A stretch of DNA of 64,000 nt. Origin: Ectothiorhodospira lacustris (GTDB lineage: Bacteria; Pseudomonadota; Gammaproteobacteria; Ectothiorhodospirales; Ectothiorhodospiraceae). The translations under genes and the position numbers were made by a program. Location: assembly GCF_022227845.1 (NCBI RefSeq), contig NZ_JAJNQN010000002.1:1-64000 (forward strand). Direction: 5' to 3'. This document shows, in pieces, positions 36,206-45,900 of the stretch (its first letter is position 1; each line of letters opens with the position of its first letter). The notes below the pieces were generated by a model. That model saw nothing but the letters and a program-made list of their open reading frames with translations. It was not told the origin of the DNA and did not search any database.

Positions 36206-38227
36206 ATGATGCCCGAAATCGGTCAGCTCGCCCTCATCCTCGCCCTGCTCATGGCCTTGGTCCAGGGCACCATCCCCCTGATCGGCGCCCACCGCGGCAC
36301 CACCACCTGGATGGCCACCGCCCATACTGCGGTGGCCGGCCAGTTCCTGTTCCTGGCCATCGCCTATCTGACGCTGACCTACGCCTTCATCACCCATGAC
36401 TTCTCCGTGGCCTACGTGGCCAACCATTCCAACTCCGCCCTGCCGCTGATGTACCGCATCTCCGGTGTCTGGGGCGGCCATGAAGGCTCCCTGGTCCTGT
36501 GGGCGCTGATGCTGGCCGGCTGGTCACTGGCGGTCTCTCTGTTCAGCAAGGGGCTCCCGGCGGTGATGGCCGCCCGCACCGTGGCGGTCATGGGCCTGGT
36601 GAGCGTCGGTATCCTGTCCTTCACCCTGTTCACCTCCAACCCGTTCGAGCCCATCTTTCCGATCCCGGCGGACGGCCGGGATCTCAACCCCCTGCTACAG
36701 GACCCGGGCCTGGTGATCCACCCACCCATGCTCTACATGGGCTACGTGGGTCTGGCCGTGCCCTTCGCCATCGCCGTGGCCGCCCTCATCGGCGGCCGCC
36801 TGGACGCCGCCTGGGCACGCTGGACCCGTCCCTGGGCCACCACCGCCTGGGCCTTCCTGGGCGCAGGTATCGCCCTGGGAAGCTGGTGGGCCTACTACAC
36901 CCTGGGCTGGGGCGGCTGGTGGTTCTGGGACCCGGTGGAAAATGCGTCCCTCATGCCCTGGCTGGCGGCCACCGCCCTGATTCACTCCCTGGCGGTGACC
37001 GAGAAGCGCGGTGCCTTCCGCAGCTGGACCGTGCTGTTGGCCATCCTGGCCTTCTCCCTGAGCCTTTTGGGCACCTTCCTGGTCCGCTCCGGGGTCCTGG
37101 TGTCCGTACATGCCTTTGCCACCGACCCCACTCGAGGTGTTTACATCCTGATGCTGCTGCTGGCGGTGACGGGGATCTCCTTCGCCCTCTATGCCTGGCG
37201 CGCCCCCACGGTGCGCAGCCATGCGGAATTTGACCCGGTCTCCCGGGAAGGCGCCCTGCTGGCCAACAACGTCATCCTCATGGTGGCCCTGGCCGCCGTG
37301 CTGCTGGGTACCCTCTATCCCCTGCTGCTGGATGCCCTGGGCATGGGCAAGATCTCCGTGGGTCCGCCCTACTTCAACTCGGTCTTTGCCCCCCTCATGG
37401 TCCCATTGATCTTCCTGGTGGGCCTGGGGCCGCTGCTGCGCTGGAAGCATGTCTCGCCCCTGGAGGTGACCCGGCGCCTGTGGCATACCCTGCTGGCGGC
37501 CCTGGTGGCCGGAGTGGTGTTCCCCCTGGCGATGCAGGGCAGCGTCACCCTGATGGTGATCCTGGGCACCACCATGGGTTTCTGGATCCTCTTCACCATC
37601 GCCCGCGATCTTTACGGTCGCGCCACCCAGCGGGGCGGCAACCCGCTGACCGCCCTGCGCAGGACTCCCGCCGGCTATTACGGCATGACCGTCAGCCACC
37701 TGGGGTTTGCCGTCCTGGTGATCGGCATCACCCTGCTGATGGCCTTCGAGCAGGAACAGGACGTGCGCCTGGGCTACGGCCAGAGCCACACCCTGGCCGG
37801 CTACACCTATGAACTGCGGGAGACCTACGGCGTGCGCGGCCCCAACTACGAGGCCGTCGAGGCCCGGGTGGTGGTGACCCGGGACGGCGAGTTCGTCACC
37901 GAGCTCTTCCCCCAGCGCCGGGTCTATCGGGTACAGACCCAACCCATGGCCCAGGCCGCCTACCAGACCCGTTTCACCCGCGACATCTTCGTCGCCCTGG
38001 GTGAGCCCCTGCCGGGCGATACCTGGTCCCTGCGTCTCTATCACAACCCGTTCCAGGTCTGGCTGTGGATCGGTGCCACCCTCATCGTTCTGGGCGGTCT
38101 GGTGGCCGCGGCGGATCGTCGTTACCGGGTGTTCGCCCGCCGTACCAGCGAAAGCCGTGCCGATGCCGCCGGCAAGGCCGACACCGACAACCTGCCCGAA
38201 GCCGCCGGCCGGAGTTCCGCCTCATGA
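36206..38227 (+). CDS. ccmF: Cytochrome c heme lyase subunit CcmF
   Basis: A 673-residue polytopic membrane protein that attaches heme to apocytochromes. WGGWWFWDPVENASLMPWL is the WWD domain, and GVWGGHEGSLVLWALML and HPPMLYMGYVG carry conserved histidines. Length is typical. Its stop overlaps the ccmG start by 4 bases. Cytochrome ligation takes place on the periplasmic side. Confidence 0.97.
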   Translation: MMPEIGQLALILALLMALVQGTIPLIGAHRGTTTWMATAHTAVAGQFLFLAIAYLTLTYAFITHDFSVAYVANHSNSALPLMYRISGVWGGHEGSLVLWALMLAGWSLAVSLFSKGLPAVMAARTVAVMGLVSVGILSFTLFTSNPFEPIFPIPADGRDLNPLLQDPGLVIHPPMLYMGYVGLAVPFAIAVAALIGGRLDAAWARWTRPWATTAWAFLGAGIALGSWWAYYTLGWGGWWFWDPVENASLMPWLAATALIHSLAVTEKRGAFRSWTVLLAILAFSLSLLGTFLVRSGVLVSVHAFATDPTRGVYILMLLLAVTGISFALYAWRAPTVRSHAEFDPVSREGALLANNVILMVALAAVLLGTLYPLLLDALGMGKISVGPPYFNSVFAPLMVPLIFLVGLGPLLRWKHVSPLEVTRRLWHTLLAALVAGVVFPLAMQGSVTLMVILGTTMGFWILFTIARDLYGRATQRGGNPLTALRRTPAGYYGMTVSHLGFAVLVIGITLLMAFEQEQDVRLGYGQSHTLAGYTYELRETYGVRGPNYEAVEARVVVTRDGEFVTELFPQRRVYRVQTQPMAQAAYQTRFTRDIFVALGEPLPGDTWSLRLYHNPFQVWLWIGATLIVLGGLVAAADRRYRVFARRTSESRADAAGKADTDNLPEAAGRSSAS

Positions 38228-38760
38228 AGCGTCTGCGTTATCTGTTGCCCCTGATCATCGTCGCGGTCCTGGGGGGATTCATGATGATCGGACTGAGCCT
38301 GGACCCCCGCCGGGTGCCCTCGCCGCTGGTGGATCAGCCCGCCCCCCGGTTCCAGCTGCCCGCCCTGGAAGACCCCGAGCGGGTGGTGGGCAGCAACGAC
38401 TTCGATGGCGAGGTGGTGCTGCTGAACATCTGGGCCAGCTGGTGCGTTTCCTGCCGACAGGAGCATCAGGTGCTGGTGGCCTTGGCCAACCAGGGCGTAC
38501 CCATCTATGGCCTCAACTACAAGGATGAGCGCGGCGATGGCCTGGCCTACCTGCGCAGCATGAGCAATCCCTATGTCTGGAACGCCCATGACCTGGAAGG
38601 GCGAGTGGGGATCGACTGGGGGGTCTACGGCACCCCGGAGACCTTCGTCATTGATCACCAGGGTCGGATCCGCTACAAGCACGTCGGCCCCCTGAGCTGG
38701 CAGGATGCCCGGGACACGGTCCTGCCCATGGTTGAACAGTTGCGGAGGGAGGCCCTGTGA
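38224..38760 (+). CDS. ccmG: Thiol:disulfide interchange protein CcmG (DsbE)
   Basis: A 178-residue membrane-tethered thioredoxin-like protein that reduces apocytochrome CxxCH cysteines. The N-terminal anchor is at about residues 5-25; the active site is ASWCVSCRQEH (CVSC rather than the common CPTC/CVPC). YGTPETFVID contains the cis-proline. It overlaps ccmF and ccmH by 4 bases each. Confidence 0.95.
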   Translation: MKRLRYLLPLIIVAVLGGFMMIGLSLDPRRVPSPLVDQPAPRFQLPALEDPERVVGSNDFDGEVVLLNIWASWCVSCRQEHQVLVALANQGVPIYGLNYKDERGDGLAYLRSMSNPYVWNAHDLEGRVGIDWGVYGTPETFVIDHQGRIRYKHVGPLSWQDARDTVLPMVEQLRREAL

Positions 38761-39233
38761 AATCGCTGCTGACCGCCCTGGGCCTGTGTCTGACACTCTG
38801 CCTGCCCGGACTGAGTCTTGCCGGCGGGCTGGATCCCACCGACTTCGATGATCCGGTGCTGGAACAGCGCTACCGGGCCATGCTCCACGAACTGCGCTGT
38901 ACCGTATGCCAGAACCAGTCCCTGGCGGATTCCGACGCCGGGCTGGCGCGGGACCTGCGCCGGGAGCTGCGCGACCAGCTCCGGGCCGGCGCCACCGATG
39001 CGCAGATCATCGACTACATGGTGGCCCGCTACGGTCAGTTCGTGCTCTATCGCCCGCCCCTCTCCGCCGCCACCTTCCTGCTCTGGGCAGGTCCGTTCAT
39101 CCTGCTCCTGATCGGCCTGGCGGCCCTCTACCTCACCGCCCGCCGTAGTCATCGCCGGGATGAGCAGCCCGTTGCCGACGCCGCCGCGCGGGAGCGTGCC
39201 CGCCGCCTGCTGAATGAAGGAAAAGATGCATGA
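38757..39233 (+). CDS. ccmH: Cytochrome c-type biogenesis protein CcmH (CcmL-type)
   Basis: A 158-residue protein with signal peptide, the redox motif LRCTVCQNQSLADSDAGLA, a helical periplasmic domain (LRRELRDQLRAGATDAQI) and a C-terminal membrane helix (FLLWAGPFILLLIGLAALYL). The start is GTG overlapping the ccmG stop (GTGA). It handles apocytochrome thiols with CcmG and CcmF. The TPR part is a separate gene here (ccmI). Confidence 0.95.
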   Translation: MKSLLTALGLCLTLCLPGLSLAGGLDPTDFDDPVLEQRYRAMLHELRCTVCQNQSLADSDAGLARDLRRELRDQLRAGATDAQIIDYMVARYGQFVLYRPPLSAATFLLWAGPFILLLIGLAALYLTARRSHRRDEQPVADAAARERARRLLNEGKDA

Positions 39234-40489
39234 GTACTGGATTCTGGATCGGTGCCGTTCTGCTGTTCTCGCTGGCGGCGCTGGTGATCCTCTGGCCCTT
39301 CATCCGCCGCCGGCAACAGGCCGACGTGGCCTTCCGCGGGCTCAATCTCACCATCTACCGCCAGCGCATGGCCGAGCTGGATCAGGAACTGTCCAACGGC
39401 CTGCTCACCCGTGAGCAGTACGAGGCCGCCAAGGCGGAGCTGGAAGACAATCTCATCACCGACGTGGAACAGCCGGAGGAAACCCCGGCGGTCCCCACAC
39501 CCGCTCCCCGTCAGGGGATGATCCTCCTGGGCATTACCGCCGTGCTGGTGCCGGTGGCGGCCCTGCTGATTTATTTTCAGCTGGACACGGCCCCGCGCAT
39601 GTCGCCCGCCCAGACCCTGGCCATGGGCCAGGAACCCAGTCACGACATGATGGATATCGAACGCATGATCGTGCAGCTGCGGGAGCGCCTGGAGGTAGAC
39701 CCGGACAACACGGAGAACTGGCTGTTCCTGGCCCGCACCTACGGCTTCGTCGAACGGTTCGAGGACGCGGCTGCCGCCTTTGACGAGGCCTATCGACGCA
39801 CGGGAGATGAGCCGGATCTGAACGTGGACTACGCCGAATCCCTGATGCTGGCCACCGACGGTCGGGTAAGCCGCCAGGCAAGCCGCCTGCTCGATCGTGC
39901 CCTGGAGCTGGACCCCGACCACCAGAATGGTCTTTGGCTGGGCGCCATCGCGGATTTCCAGCAGGAGAATTACCCGCGCTCCGCGCAGCGTCTGGACCAT
40001 TTGCTGAGTCGGCTGCCGGAAGGCAGTGACGCCGCCCGCTCCGTGGCCGAGGCGCTGCGTGATGTCCGGACCATGACCGGCGGCATGGCCGGTGAGCAGA
40101 CCCCCACGGCCGATGCGGGTACCGATGCCGGCGCCCTGGCCATTGAGGTGGAGGTGGTACTGGACGAGTCACTGGCAGGGCGTGTAACCGGCGAGGAGTT
40201 CATCATGGTCTTTGCCCGCCCCGCCCAGGGTCCTCGCATGCCGCTGGCCATCGTGCGCGCCAGGGCGGAGTCCTTCCCCCTGAACCTGCGCCTGGAAGAC
40301 GAGGGCGGCATGGTGGAAGGCATGTCCATGCGCGAGTTCGGCGAAGTGCAAGTGGTGGCCCGCCTCAGCCGCACCGGCATGGCCCAGGCCGAGAGCGGCG
40401 ACATGGAAGGCGTCAGCGAGGCGGTCACCGTCAGTGCCGACACCCCCGCGCCGAAGGTCAGGCTGACCATTGACCGCGTTCTGCCTTGA
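39230..40489 (+). CDS. ccmI: Cytochrome c-type biogenesis protein CcmI
   Basis: A 419-residue protein: two membrane helices (FWIGAVLLFSLAALVILWPF and GMILLGITAVLVPVAALLIY) with a cytoplasmic loop rich in charged residues, then TPR-like repeats (residues about 150-270) and a C-terminal beta-rich domain as in long CcmI/CycH proteins. It binds the C-terminus of apocytochromes. Last gene of the plus-strand ccm operon, ATGA overlap with ccmH. Confidence 0.93.
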   Translation: MSTGFWIGAVLLFSLAALVILWPFIRRRQQADVAFRGLNLTIYRQRMAELDQELSNGLLTREQYEAAKAELEDNLITDVEQPEETPAVPTPAPRQGMILLGITAVLVPVAALLIYFQLDTAPRMSPAQTLAMGQEPSHDMMDIERMIVQLRERLEVDPDNTENWLFLARTYGFVERFEDAAAAFDEAYRRTGDEPDLNVDYAESLMLATDGRVSRQASRLLDRALELDPDHQNGLWLGAIADFQQENYPRSAQRLDHLLSRLPEGSDAARSVAEALRDVRTMTGGMAGEQTPTADAGTDAGALAIEVEVVLDESLAGRVTGEEFIMVFARPAQGPRMPLAIVRARAESFPLNLRLEDEGGMVEGMSMREFGEVQVVARLSRTGMAQAESGDMEGVSEAVTVSADTPAPKVRLTIDRVLP

Positions 40490-40502
40490 TTTGATGAGGA
40501 GA

Positions 40503-40616
40503 CCCCGGGTCATAGGGTGATGCCATAGGCATGTGTCGGCCGCAGGGATGCGACCGTCAAGCCTACAGGGATGTGTTCACGGCGTCCCCCCATGACCCGG
40601 GGGCGGTTTTGTTTTT
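40503..40616 (+). terminator. Large structured terminator/repeat after ccmI
   Basis: CCCCGGGTCAT (40503-40513) is perfectly complementary to ATGACCCGGGG (40592-40602), closing a loop of 78 bases that contains two copies of CAGGGATG (40543-40550, 40566-40573) and ends with a T-rich tract GGTTTTGTTTTT. A smaller hairpin, CCCCC-ATGACC-CGGGGG, overlaps it. It looks like an intergenic repeat that doubles as a terminator. Confidence 0.6.
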
Positions 40617-40645
40617 GAAACACGAAAACCCAGAGATCCAGTGCC

Positions 40646-41842
40646 GTGACCGAAGCCGCCGCCATTCCCCACCGCGACCTGTGTACCGACTGTGGTCTGT
40701 CCCGCACCGCCGACCCCAGGCGCTGCGGCCGGGCCTGCCAGTTCATCCACCCCCGATATGACCGGCTGGAGACGCAGGTCCATGGTCGGGCACGGAACCC
40801 GGACAAGGAAGACGAACTGTTCTTCGGCCCCTATCGTCGGATGCTGCAGGCGGCCATGAACACCCCGCAAGAAGGCGCCCAGTGGACCGGCATCACCACC
40901 CGCATCGGCGAACGCCTGCTGGAGACCGGTCAGGTGGATGCCGTCCTCACCATGACGGCCGATCCCCAGGACCGCTGGCGCCCACAGCCCATTCTGGTCA
41001 CCCGGGCCGAGGACATGGCCCGGTGCCGGGGCATGCGCATGGGCTATGCCCCCCTGCTGGCCCACCTGGAACCGGCCCTGGCCCGGGGCTACCGACGCCT
41101 GGCGGTGATCGGCCTGCCCTGTCAGATCTACGCCCTGCGCGCCATCGAGCCGGAACTGGATCTGGATGCACTCCACGTCATCGGGACCCCCTGCTCCGAC
41201 AACACCACCACCGAGCACTTCCATGACTTCCTGGCCCTGCTGGCGGACCGGCCGGAGACGGTGACCTACCTGGAATTCCGCGCCGATTACCGTGTGGAAC
41301 TACGATTCGAGGATGGCCGGGTACAGACCATCCCCTTCCTCAAACTGCCCATCTCCAAGCTGCCCCGGGATTTCTTCCCCCTCACCTGTCAGACCTGCGT
41401 GGACTACACCAACGTCCTGGCGGACATCACCGTGGGCTACATGGCGGGACGGGGAGAACAGTGGCTGGTGGTGCGCAACGACAAGGGCGAGGCCCTGCTC
41501 GATCTCCTGGGCGATGAAGTGCGTACCGCACCCTGCACCAGCGCCGGCAAGCGGCAGGGGCCGGTGAAGGGATTTCTGAAGAATACCGAGCGGGCGGCGG
41601 GCGGCCTGCCCCTGCGCAGCATGCCCGACTGGGCTCGCCCCCTGGCGGCCTTTCTCATGCCCCGCATCGGCCCCCGGGGACTGGAGTTTGCCCGGGCGCG
41701 GGTGGAGATGAAGGCGGTGGAGACAGTGCTGCACCTGCGCCGGGCTCAGCCCGGACGGATGAAACACATGATCCCGGACCATGTGTGGCAACTGGTAAAG
41801 CCCTATGAACTCGAACCACAGTCGGGGGAGCGGGGAACTTAG
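40646..41842 (+). CDS. bciB: Coenzyme F420 hydrogenase beta-subunit family protein, probable BciB-type 8-vinyl reductase
   Basis: A 398-residue iron-sulfur flavoprotein of the FrhB family. Cys13, Cys16, Cys27 and Cys31 (DLCTDCG, RRCGRACQF) and the later TCQTCVDYTNVLADITVGYM (Cys248, Cys251) fit cluster-binding cysteines; GLPCQIYALRAIE is the flavin-region motif. In phototrophs and plants the BciB branch reduces the 8-vinyl group of divinyl chlorophyllides using ferredoxin. No other pigment gene is in the window, so the assignment rests on sequence pattern. GTG start at 40646. It overlaps the convergent phospholipase gene by 4 bases. Confidence 0.65.
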   Translation: MTEAAAIPHRDLCTDCGLSRTADPRRCGRACQFIHPRYDRLETQVHGRARNPDKEDELFFGPYRRMLQAAMNTPQEGAQWTGITTRIGERLLETGQVDAVLTMTADPQDRWRPQPILVTRAEDMARCRGMRMGYAPLLAHLEPALARGYRRLAVIGLPCQIYALRAIEPELDLDALHVIGTPCSDNTTTEHFHDFLALLADRPETVTYLEFRADYRVELRFEDGRVQTIPFLKLPISKLPRDFFPLTCQTCVDYTNVLADITVGYMAGRGEQWLVVRNDKGEALLDLLGDEVRTAPCTSAGKRQGPVKGFLKNTERAAGGLPLRSMPDWARPLAAFLMPRIGPRGLEFARARVEMKAVETVLHLRRAQPGRMKHMIPDHVWQLVKPYELEPQSGERGT

Positions 41843-42756
41843 CCCTCCTTTCCCGGCAAGGCATCCAGGCGCTCCCGCGCCAGCTGCCGCCCCAGCTCGA
41901 TCACGGGGCCGGCACGATGAAACTCATGAATCATACAGATATTCTTGGGCACGCTGACGACCACGTCCGGCCGGAACACGGCCAGATGCTGACGGGTGAT
42001 GGCCGCCTGCATGGTTTCCAGGGAGCGCATCAAAACCTCCGTCAGGGCCAGCCCGTCCTCCTTTCCCCCGCTGTCGCCACCGAAGGATTCCACATACCCC
42101 CGCATGCGTCGCAGCAAGCCGGACCGACCCTCTTCCGAGGCCCGACTTTCCTGCTCGGACTCAGGGGCATCCTCACCGGGTTCCAGCGCCGGCCCATTCA
42201 CATCCACCACGATGGTCAGATCCGTCAGCGTCCGCAAGGTGGGGGCCACCGGCACCGGGTTGAGCAGGCCGCCGTCCACCAGTGTCCGCCCCCGGTAACG
42301 ATGGGGCGTGAACACCGCCGGGATGGCGATGGAGGCACGGATGGCATCGAACAGCGGACCATCACTCATCCAAACCTCTTTGCCCCGCTCGATGTCCACC
42401 GCCACCGCGGTGTAGCTGATGGGCAGGTGTTCTATGTCTCGGCAGCCGACCAGGTCCTTGAGCTTGCGGATCAGCTTGTCACCGCGGATGATCCCTCCGC
42501 CCGACAAAGACCAGTCCACCAAGGCCAGCACGTCCGTCTGATCCAGACCCTTCACCCAGTCGGCATAGGTATCCAGTTCCCCCAGGGCATAGATCCCGCC
42601 CACCAGCGCCCCCATGGAACTGCCGGCAATGGCCTTGATCTCATACCCTCGTGCTTCCAGCTCCTGGATCACACCGATATGGGCCAACCCTCTCGCCCCG
42701 CCCGAGCCCAGCACCAGCGACACGGTGCGATGATCCCGTCCGTCTTTCTCTGTCAT
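41839..42756 (-). CDS. Patatin-like phospholipase (RssA/YchK type)
   Basis: A 305-residue cytoplasmic lipid hydrolase. VLGSGGARGLAHIGVI is the oxyanion loop, IAGSSMGALVGG the nucleophile GxSxG, and LVDGGLLNPVP supplies the catalytic Asp of the Ser-Asp dyad. An acidic, glutamate-rich insert (ALEPGEDAPESEQESRASEE) follows the catalytic part. ATG 42756 (MTEKDGRDH) follows a GGAAAG; the frame is open to 42816. Substrate not known. Confidence 0.88.
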   Translation of the reverse strand: MTEKDGRDHRTVSLVLGSGGARGLAHIGVIQELEARGYEIKAIAGSSMGALVGGIYALGELDTYADWVKGLDQTDVLALVDWSLSGGGIIRGDKLIRKLKDLVGCRDIEHLPISYTAVAVDIERGKEVWMSDGPLFDAIRASIAIPAVFTPHRYRGRTLVDGGLLNPVPVAPTLRTLTDLTIVVDVNGPALEPGEDAPESEQESRASEEGRSGLLRRMRGYVESFGGDSGGKEDGLALTEVLMRSLETMQAAITRQHLAVFRPDVVVSVPKNICMIHEFHRAGPVIELGRQLARERLDALPGKEG

Positions 42757-42913
42757 GAACTTTCCACAAGTCTGGCCCCGGCCACCGAACTGACGCATGG
42801 CCCCCAACTGAGGCACAATGGACGCCCGGGGGCGGGCGCTTCAGTGCCATTGTCCAGCACATCACATCACCATATCCAGTACCCCCGCCGGATATCCAGA
42901 GGTTGATTTCCCC

Positions 42914-45900
42914 ATGTCCACCCAACGCCTGACAATCCGGCTATTGCTCATGCTTGCCCTGTACCTTGGGCTCGGGATGCCTGTTCCGGCCCAAGAAGCG
43001 GGTGTGGCGCCGCCCACAGGACCCGCGCCTGTCAGCCAGACGGAGCTGGATACCCAGCGGGACAGCCTCAATCAAAGCATCGCCCGCATTCGCTCGCTGG
43101 CAGAGGCCGTCGATACCGCGCCGGCCGAGGCCTGGCTGCGAACCAGTCCCGAACAGCGCCTGAGCCAGCGGGCCGGCGATGGGGAACTGTCCGAGACGGA
43201 GCGCACCCTGTGGCAGACGGCCCTGGAACAGGAGCGGTCTGCAGTGGAGCGCCTGCGTGGCGCCCTGGATCGGGCAGGCATCGCCAAGGCGGCCACCGAT
43301 CGCCTTCAGGAAGCGCGTCAGCGGCTGGATCAGTCGCTGCGCCAACCCTACAGCCCCGGCGAAGACCGCAGCATCAGCCAGATCGAGGATGACATCGGCC
43401 TACTGGAACGGCGTCGAGAACAGACAGCCCTGGAACTGGACCAGCGGCGTGTCACCCTCTCCCGCCTGGAGGAACAGTCACGGACCCAGGCCGAAACCCT
43501 GGAGCGCCTGCAGCACCAGCGTACCGAGGAACTGGAGGCCTTGCCGCCCACCCCGGAAGACGCAGAGCTAAGCAATGCCGTGGAGGCCGCCCGCCACGCC
43601 ATCACCCGACGCGCCGATGCCCGCATTATTGCCGCCCAGCTGGATGGTCAGAGTCTGACACCCCGCATCGAGGTCCTGCGTCTGGAGATTCCCGCTCTGG
43701 AACTGGAGCTGCGCTGGCTTAGGGCCGGCCTGGCCGAGTTGGAACGGGAACTCGGCGAACGCTCATCGGAGGAATTGAGGACCCTGCAACAGGGGCTGCA
43801 GCGGCTGGTAGAACGGGAGCCGGAAGCCAGGACCCGCTTTGCCGGCGAGATCCAGGCCCTGCGGGTCCGCTTCGACCGGATCGCCGAGACCCAGGCCCGC
43901 GTTCGTACCCTGCAACAGGAACGGGATCGCTACGTACGCATCGAACGGGAACTGACCCAGACCCTGGCCAACGTACGTGAACGTCTGGAAGTGGGAGGAC
44001 TCACCGAGGCCCTGGGCAGCCTGTTTCTGGAAGAGCAGCGGCGACTGCGGGATCTGGAAGAAGCCCGCTATGCGGTCCGGGGCATCGAACGGGAACTGGC
44101 CCAGTCCCGGCTGCGAGCCATCACCCTGCGGGAGCAATTGAGTACTCAGCCCAGGGCGGTGATCCTCAACGGCGACGACCTGGGTCAGGGTGAACTGCGG
44201 CGACTGCAGGAGCAGGCCCTGACCATCCAGCTCCACGCCGAAGACACCCTGGCCGACCAACTCCGCCAGACCGAGCTGCGCCTGCGGACCGTAGTGGTCC
44301 TGGTGGATGAGCTGGACCAGATCCTGAGGGAAACCCTGCTTTGGTGGCCCAGCCATGTCCCCGTGGGCGTGGACTGGTCCGTCCGCATCCCGGCGGCCAC
44401 CCTGGCCCTGCTGGACCCCACCGCCTGGCAGGAAGTCTACAAGGTCCTGTGGGACGTGACCGTGGGTAGCCCCATCGCCCTGGGATTGACCCTGCTGCTG
44501 GCACTGTCTCTTTACGTGCCGGGACGGAGAACACCCAGTCACTTGGAAGATCTGGCGGCCCGGACCCGGCACCGCTTCACCGACAGCATCAAACTGACCC
44601 TGCAAGCCCTGGGCTGGAGTCTGCTGCGGGTCCTGCCGATCCCTGTCCTGCTGATGGCCACGTCCCTGCGCCTGGAGGCCATCCCGGAGGTGGGCCACGG
44701 AGTGGAAGCCCTGGCCACCATCTTCTTCAGCACCTCGATCTGGTGGCTGGCGGGCCATCTTCTGATCCTGCTCACCCACAAGAACGGTGTCGGCACCGCC
44801 CACTTCAAGTGGAACCCGCTCATGGTCAGACGCCTGCGGCGCCACCTGACCTGGTTCCTGCCCACCCAACTGCTGCTGATCCTGCTCCTGGCCCTGACCT
44901 TCAGCCATCCATCCGACCAAGTCTTCGACGTCTTCGGTCGCATGGCCCTGCTGGCCGCGGTGGTGGTCAGCGCCCTGTTCGGCTGGTGGCTGTTGAGTCC
45001 CTTCCCCGAAGGCGAGGAGCCTCCCCTGAAGGAACGCCGCCGGCGCATGCTGCGGACGGTGATCGGCGTGGCGGTACTGACGCTGGCGGGACTGACCCTG
45101 GCGGGTTACCTGCTGACGGTGGCCGAACTCATGAGCCGCAGTATCGACACCCTGGTGATCGTGGGCATCGTCTGGCTGGGCTACAACCTCTCGGCCCGGG
45201 CACTGATCCTGAGCGAAACACGCCTGCGGGTGCGGCGCATGCGTGAGCAGCGGGCCAAGGCGGCGACCATGGAAAGCAGCAGTGCCGGCACCGGCGCGGA
45301 AGGTGGGCTGGATATCCCGGAACCCCACCTGAGCATGGAAGACGTGAACCTGCAGACCCGCACCCTGATGCGCATCACCGTGTGGGCGGCCGTGGCCCTG
45401 GCCCTGTTCTGGGCCTGGTCCGATGTCCTGCCGGCCCTCACCTGGCTGGACGGCATCACCCTGTGGTCGCGCACCATCATGGTGGGCGAGGCCGAGGTGC
45501 TCAGCCGCGTCAGTCTGCTGAACTTCCTGATGGCCATCTTCCTGGGGGTGGTCTTCACTCTGGCGGCCCGCAACCTGCCCGGCCTGGTGGAGATCCTGCT
45601 TTCCCGCAGCACTCAGATGGATGCCTCCGGTCGTTACACCGTCACCATGCTGCTGCGTTATGCCCTCACCGTGGTGGCCATCATCAGCGTATTCTCCCTG
45701 CTGGGGCTGCGCTGGAGTGAACTGCAATGGATGGTGGCGGCCCTCACCCTGGGCCTGGGTTTCGGTCTGCAGGAGGTGGTGGCCAACTTCGTGTCGGGTC
45801 TGATCATGCTGTTCGAACGCCCGGTGCGGGTGGGCGACACCATCACGATCGGTGAATACAGCGGTACCGTAGCCCGTATCCGCACCCGCGCCACCACCAT

